This document shows positions 34,125 through 39,737 of a stretch of 39,737 nucleotides of DNA, piece after piece. The DNA lies in contig NW_019775608.1 of assembly GCF_001039355.2 (NCBI RefSeq), positions 64,001 through 103,737 on the forward strand, read 5' to 3'. How positions within the stretch are numbered: position 1 is the first letter of the stretch; each line of letters opens with the position of its first letter. The notes under the pieces are model-generated. The model was not told the DNA's origin, searched no databases, and saw nothing but the letters and a program-made list of their open reading frames with translations. The position numbers and the translations under genes are program-made. This DNA is from Lingula anatina (taxonomy: Eukaryota > Brachiopoda > Lingulata > Lingulida > Lingulidae).

Positions 34125-34338
34125 GACCCCATTCCCAGAGATTAGATCGATCCAACTAGATCGACCTAACTCCCTGGGGGTTCACGCTAAATAGCTGTCA
34201 GCCGAGCGGGCACGGAAGTTAATTACCCCTTTACAGCTTGTAGTAGGCGGGACGGACATTTAAGCCGGATTATCTGACAGTAATCTAGTGAGACTCCCCA
34301 CCGGGATAGATCGATCTAAAATCTATGGGAATGCGCCC
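34125..34338. mobile_element. Miniature TIR element, about 214 bp
   Basis: The inverted ends share CATTCCCAGAGATT/CATTCCCATAGATT followed by TAGATCGATC. TAT flanks both sides. The interior is GC-richer than its surroundings. The ends resemble those of the 32898 element only loosely (CCCATTCC). Confidence 0.7.
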
Positions 34339-37300
34339 TATGTCCTTCTCTCTCTCTCTCCTGCCATCCAATCATAGATCTCCTTTGTCTTTCTATCTAT
34401 CCAAATAACTGGTACAGCATTTAAAAGAGACCTTTCTTGCTGTCCTGTATCACTACAGTGTCTCTCTCAGCAGATGCCAATGGATTAGGGGTATCTGTTT
34501 GTAAACGAAATCAGATGCTTTAATTACTTGCTTAATAGGCAGTCAATCAGAACTATCTCACTTATAGTTTTAATCTCTGCTTAGTGTATCCCAATACCTA
34601 GTACTGTAGGCTCAAATAGCCAAGTAACCCTGGGAAAATTCTTGGTTGTGATAAGGAGGCTTGTCTTACTTCCAGGGGATGAAGATTAATTATATGGTTT
34701 GTTTTCACTGTTGGCAGGCTGTTTGATATAATCCAGATTATGATTAAGTGTAACAGGTACTGCACAAAGTGTTGAAAACTGCCTGAAAGGCTAGTTCTCT
34801 GTCTCTTGCATTGGTTAATTTCTGTGGTGTTGGCATGGTGCAGAGATCAGAACTTTAGAACAACAAGGGGGGGGGGCTGTCTGTCTGAAGTGCACCTGCA
34901 TTCTGTGCTTTACCTAGAATCTTTCTCCAACTGTTGCCTAGGGGTGTGCCATCTTTCACTGGCAGTAGTATCAACACACCCCATCAGCTGCTCTAGAAAT
35001 TAGTTTAGTATTAACTCTTTGATCTTTATCAGCATGAAGAAAACTGCTTAGATTCTTACCAGGTGGTAGGGAATATGGCAGAGTGGTTTAGAAGGGAGCA
35101 AGTATCCTGGAAACTGGCTGGAAACTATGTACAGTTTCTGTTCACTGTCATTAGGTACACACATGGAACAAAAAAGAAAGTGCTTTCTGATTTTTAAACT
35201 GTTAGCATAAATTTGGAATACCTTTTCACAGGGCCCTTTTCACAGACCTCAGCAAGATTTCTTGGATGTTAAATTGTTGTTCTTTACATGAAATTCATGC
35301 TTACAATATTGACTTATTAAGATATCTGTCATATATATTTAACTTACTTTTTAATACTCAGGCCCGTGTTTTAAGATGCATTTGAAGTCAAATCTTTGCC
35401 ATAAAAGCCAACCCAATGCCACCATATTGTTTAACTAAGAGAAATATTGAAGGATACTGTTTTGTATAACCCAAAAATGATATTTGAATGCTTACTTTCT
35501 GTGCTACTTATAACAGGGGCAGATAACCAGGTGAATTTAAGACCAAAAATTTGAAGAAGTACAGTTTTAAAGTGCTTTTATGACTAATTGAGTGATATAT
35601 TCAGCTTGTCCCTAGGTATGTACTAGTACTATGTAGACTTCATTTGAGTCATATAAGAAACTAGTAGAAGTGGTTTATATGCATTTCTGAGAAACCACAC
35701 TCACTTTTTATGTTACTGTAAGTACAGCATTATGAAAGGGACATTACTAAAACTAGCTGTTGAGTTCATATGCCCCTTCTAAAATTTTATTGTTTATAAT
35801 CATTTGATAAAGGCTTTTTGATTATTGTCTTGACATGCATTGATTGAAAGCAGTTGCAAATTTTATCATGAAAATATGGTTTTAAAAATATCACAATTAG
35901 GCTGATGTGGATATGTAATGGAATAAATAAATACATAAATAGATTTTCATCTTTTGCAAAAACTCTTGCAGGTCCCCCTATTTATTAGAAAGAAAGAAAA
36001 GAAAAATAATCTATTCTTAATTGAAGAAATTGTGGTTTCATCTTTGATCTCAGAATTACTTCAATGTTTGATTCTTACACTGTTTCCGATGTCAGAGCCA
36101 ATAACTTAGTTGTAAAGACACTAAACGGGAACAGATCCTTGCTCTTTGTCATGTGTTCCTGACAGAACACCATGGGATGTTGAAAACAACATGCCAACTT
36201 AATGCCATATATTTCACTTGGTCTCTTGTGTGATATAAAATATACTTTCTGAGAACATAATAACAACAGTTGGTAAAGCCTGTCTTGTTAGATCATGATC
36301 CCTTTCACATGCCAACCGCATGTATGGCACTGATATTTTACCTAAAGTTGTTGTATATTAAAATTTGTGCTGAAGCTTGTTAATTAAAGTTTTCGCTGTA
36401 TCTGTTTTGGAGAGCTTTGGAGGATCATGAAGCCTAGAATATTCAGAATATTTTCTTACCAGAAACTTATTAAATATTGTTCAATGGTGATTGTTTCCAT
36501 CTTAAACACCTTACACCTAATGCTGTTCTACAGTATGTGGGCTCCCCATTGTACTGATCTAGTGTAAGTAGAATATCAAGAATCTCTTAAACTGCATTTC
36601 TCATGTTGAAGTATTTTCTGTCACATAGTCACATTTTCCAAAATCTGTTTTTATTCACTGAAACTAATACGTTGCAACCATAGAAACTGCACTATTTTTT
36701 TACCAAGACATATTGTTATTATCTACTTAAAGCAGGATTTAAACAACTTAGCAAATGAAGTTCAAATCTGGAAATGCCAGAGTTTGTCATGATTTGCAGG
36801 TAAAACCTTCAGCAGGTGCTGACACCTGCAGGCAACAAGTTCCCTCCTCTGGTTTAATGAATCCTGTATTTGCTGAAGATACTGTGTAGTTTTGTAGGGG
36901 GCTTGATGATAGTGGGTTGACATTGAGCGAATATCCATGATAAGAACTGCGGAATAAACAGTTCATTGTTCACTAATGATTAACCAGAAAGTGGTGTGAT
37001 ACAGGACCAAGTCCAGGGTTATTGCATTATCTTGCATGGAGTTGGAGCTATGCCACAAATATCTATTGTTATTTGATTACTGGTATAGTAATGACATGGT
37101 AAACAGTCTGTAAGACCCAGACAGTCTATTGTAGTCTCCCAGTATGAACAGTGGGATTTTTATTAATGCACCAAAGTGCTCAAGTGCATTTCCAAGGTGG
37201 AAGGCCCAATATTTACATGTTTGTTATGCACTCTGGCTTTTAAGTCTGTAGTATCATCGTTGGCATCCTTCCCATGTTCACTGTGGCTTTTACCAAATTT

Positions 37301-39737
37301 AATCAGACTGCAGATTTATCTTGGTAAATATGTAAATATGTTCTCTAATCCTATTTATTAATTTGGAACATGGATTCAGTTCCAGTGCACTATTTCTGAT
37401 AAAGTCCTGATTGGTGTAGTGTTTTATCCCTTAGCTTGAACGTGTTTACTCAATGCATTGGTCATCAGTAGTGATGGGACGTGATTGCTGCGGTGATTGG
37501 GACCCAGGTGACCGTGTTGTGGCAGTCTGGGGACCTGAATTCATATTTGTTTTGAGTCTGACTGTACTGTCCCAGGTCTGAGTACAGGAAAGTGTACAAT
37601 ATGAGATACACAATAATGTAAACAATAATTCAAAACAACATTTTTGAAAATAATTAAAAAATTCCAATCCATAATTGTTTGTTTGTAGTTTCTGTGTAGT
37701 ATATTTGTTAACTGACAACCTTTCTTCAACCATCCTATGATTATCAGTGACATCAGGCATTACTCAGTTTGATCTTGAAACAAGTTTGTTATCAGTGAAG
37801 TGTTTCTGTTGCTGACTAGTGAGACCTCCTGCTGGCCCTGCTGTTAGTGTCAGCTATTGTGTGTGGGTGTTTTCTTTTGTTGTCAGTGTCACAGTTATGC
37901 ACTGACACACACAACTTGACACAGAAACGTTCTTAAAAATCTCTTTATTTCATTCAATTCATAGATAAAATACTTGGTTAAATAGGTTGCAGGTGGTTAA
38001 TTGAAAATTCCCCGTATTCTGCTTGTCATTTTTCCGCTTGGCTGTGGTTTACCTCGGTGCCTCTGTGTAACATTACCATGTCTTGAAGCTGCCTGCACCA
38101 GTGAGGCATCCCACTGCTGTGTGCTGTGTCAGAGATGAACTATGTGCTGCTGCCACTGCGTAGGCTGTAACAACTTAGGCCGGCTGTTGGAAACCTGCCC
38201 ATTTTGCTGAGAGGAAGCAAGTATGGGATGTTTCTTACATCACCGTGGCCTACATCACCTGACAAGCAGAGTCACACTAGGATGGACATTATCAAAAGTG
38301 TGACGTATCAGTGTGCTACTTCTTAGTCAGGTTTGGTGATAAAACTGTGATGGTGATATTGCAATGCAGATGTATTTATGATGAATATCCCATTTCCACC
38401 TCAAGGGGTTAGCTACATTATTCAAGTGATGCTATTCTCTTAGTCTCCGGGATGAAATAACCTTGAGATAAGAGACTGCATGGTACAGAACTTATGACAT
38501 GGGCACAAGGATGTGGAGTTTACACTCCTGTTGATTACCTATGTCATAATTGATTTAAGTCTCAGTGTGTGGAATACTTTGAATTGCTGCCCTGCCAGAG
38601 ATGTTTATTAGTTACGTGATGAGGGGCAGGTCCCACTAGATTAAAACAGCAGTTGTTTTCTTACTTCATTTTTTGTTAGGCAACTGAGTCATAAATGAAG
38701 AAAATCTGTTTGGCATTGTCAATATCAAGTGGAATGATGACAGTGTTGTGTTGGGTTCTAAGGAAGTTTGTCCCATTTATCATTGCCAAGTAGGCTTCTT
38801 ATCATTTGATATACCTGAAATACAATGGCACGGACAACACACACATTTTTTCTGGTTATTTCATTTATCTATTCTTGTAATTTTAGTAGGTTGCTTTCTT
38901 GCTGGGGAAGAGAAATGTGGTTCTGATGATAGAAAACTGGTTTCAAATCACTGGAAGTCTTTATGAATAATAATGGTGCATATTTTTATCTTAATGACAT
39001 TGTTTATTATAATTTTTTTATAAAAAAAAAAGAATGAAGAGCTTCACATGGAAACTGTTGGTCAGTAGCATGTAATCCTCCTCCCTTACAATCCCAGCAA
39101 CCCTACATTGTAGTGGTTACACAAAAAATATTTATATTTGCTGATGTCTTTAAAATAATTAGTCAATATTTTAAACAGCAACTTACTTGTTCAAACATCA
39201 TAGGTTGTGATTGACATTGAGTAACCGCTGAAGAAGGGTGTTTGTTTTATTATTATAAGGACACTTTGATTCATTCAAATCCACCATTTGTGTGTCATTT
39301 GATACTGATTACGGAACCAGTGACAGTAGTCCTGGAGCTATTGGCTTAACCACAAAATACTCCAGTTGATTGAAAACAAGGTTGGCTCAGGATAGGTAAT
39401 TGTTCCCTTCCTCAGCTGTTATCAGGTTTAAAGAAACCTATTTCTAAAGCAGGCAGACACCAATACCTTCAACACAGTAGCGTCATTTTGCCAAACCATG
39501 TAGCAGAACAACTGATACAACTCTTTTTATCAACTCTTTGTAATATGAGGAGCTGATTGTGGGGGGAACTGAGTGTGGTTGAGTGGTATTTGTAAAGCTA
39601 TATAATTTGTGGTTAGCATTTTTTTCATATTGAATAGCCAACCTTGGATAAGTTAGCATATTGTGAGCCATAGCCTTTTTTGAGACCACAAAATACTGGC
39701 TATTTAACAAATGTCCTACATAACAAACTGCCATCTC
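34339..39737. other. AT-rich sequence, no gene recognised
   Basis: Scattered short frames occur on both strands (for example minus 37760-37446 and plus 38748-38966), but none has a recognised domain or convincing splice context. There is a CT run near 34347-34360 and a G run at 34867-34877. A slightly GC-richer patch lies at about 38040-38330. An intron, intergenic DNA or exons too short to see are all possible. Confidence 0.45.

Noticed and set aside
37446-37760. Longest frame of the window (104 codons, minus strand)
   Set aside because: Low-complexity mix without a domain or splice partners. Frames of this length occur by chance in 40 kb.
38040-38330. GC-richer patch with Gln/Ser-rich minus-strand frames
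   Set aside because: Frames are short and end in stops, and no consistent splice sites were found.
1-39737. CRISPR arrays, bacterial operons, rRNA genes or viral genes
   Set aside because: No regularly spaced direct repeats with unique spacers, no dense coding, no rRNA-like stretch and no recognisable viral protein were seen.

Overview
This is a window of nuclear DNA from an animal. It is AT-rich, has few long open reading frames, and is full of introns, simple repeats and short DNA transposons. There is no bacterial gene organisation. The two long copies described below differ by frequent single-base changes and many small indels, which is typical of highly polymorphic marine invertebrates (bivalve, gastropod or lancelet type). 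That taxonomic guess is inference only; no species can be named from this sequence.

Layout. Positions 1-11664 (copy A, starting before the window) and 14434-25622 (copy B) are two near-identical copies of one region, in the same orientation. A single undetermined base (N) at 11665 ends copy A, and 11666-14433 lies to the left of copy B. The simplest reading is two haplotypes placed end to end in an assembly. A true tandem duplication is the alternative.

Each copy carries two head-to-head genes around a compact promoter (about 3002-3184 in A, 16498-16672 in B). To the left, on the minus strand, is RRP36, the nucleolar factor for early 18S rRNA processing. Five coding exons are readable in copy B (15987 down to 13504) and two in copy A (1524 down to 458). 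The last third of the protein is not in the window. All three base differences between the copies in shared RRP36 exons are synonymous. To the right, on the plus strand, is a spliced gene I do not recognise. It has a first exon ending at the promoter, a start-codon exon, and several short phase-compatible exons spread over about 8 kb; the model is incomplete.

Mobile DNA. Both copies hold a 0.9 kb Harbinger-like terminal-inverted-repeat element with a 175 bp miniature element inside it. Copy B alone has a further 546 bp insertion with 144-155 bp inverted arms, a TTA target duplication and a broken short reading frame. A second cluster of miniature elements lies at 30.7-34.4 kb. Tandem repeats occur at 11.1 kb (and 25.1 kb), 26.4-26.8 kb, 27.2 kb and 27.8 kb. 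From 34.4 kb to the end I see no gene I can support. I found no CRISPR array, rRNA, convincing tRNA or unknown molecular system; the most informative features are the duplication, the divergent gene pair and the nested transposons.
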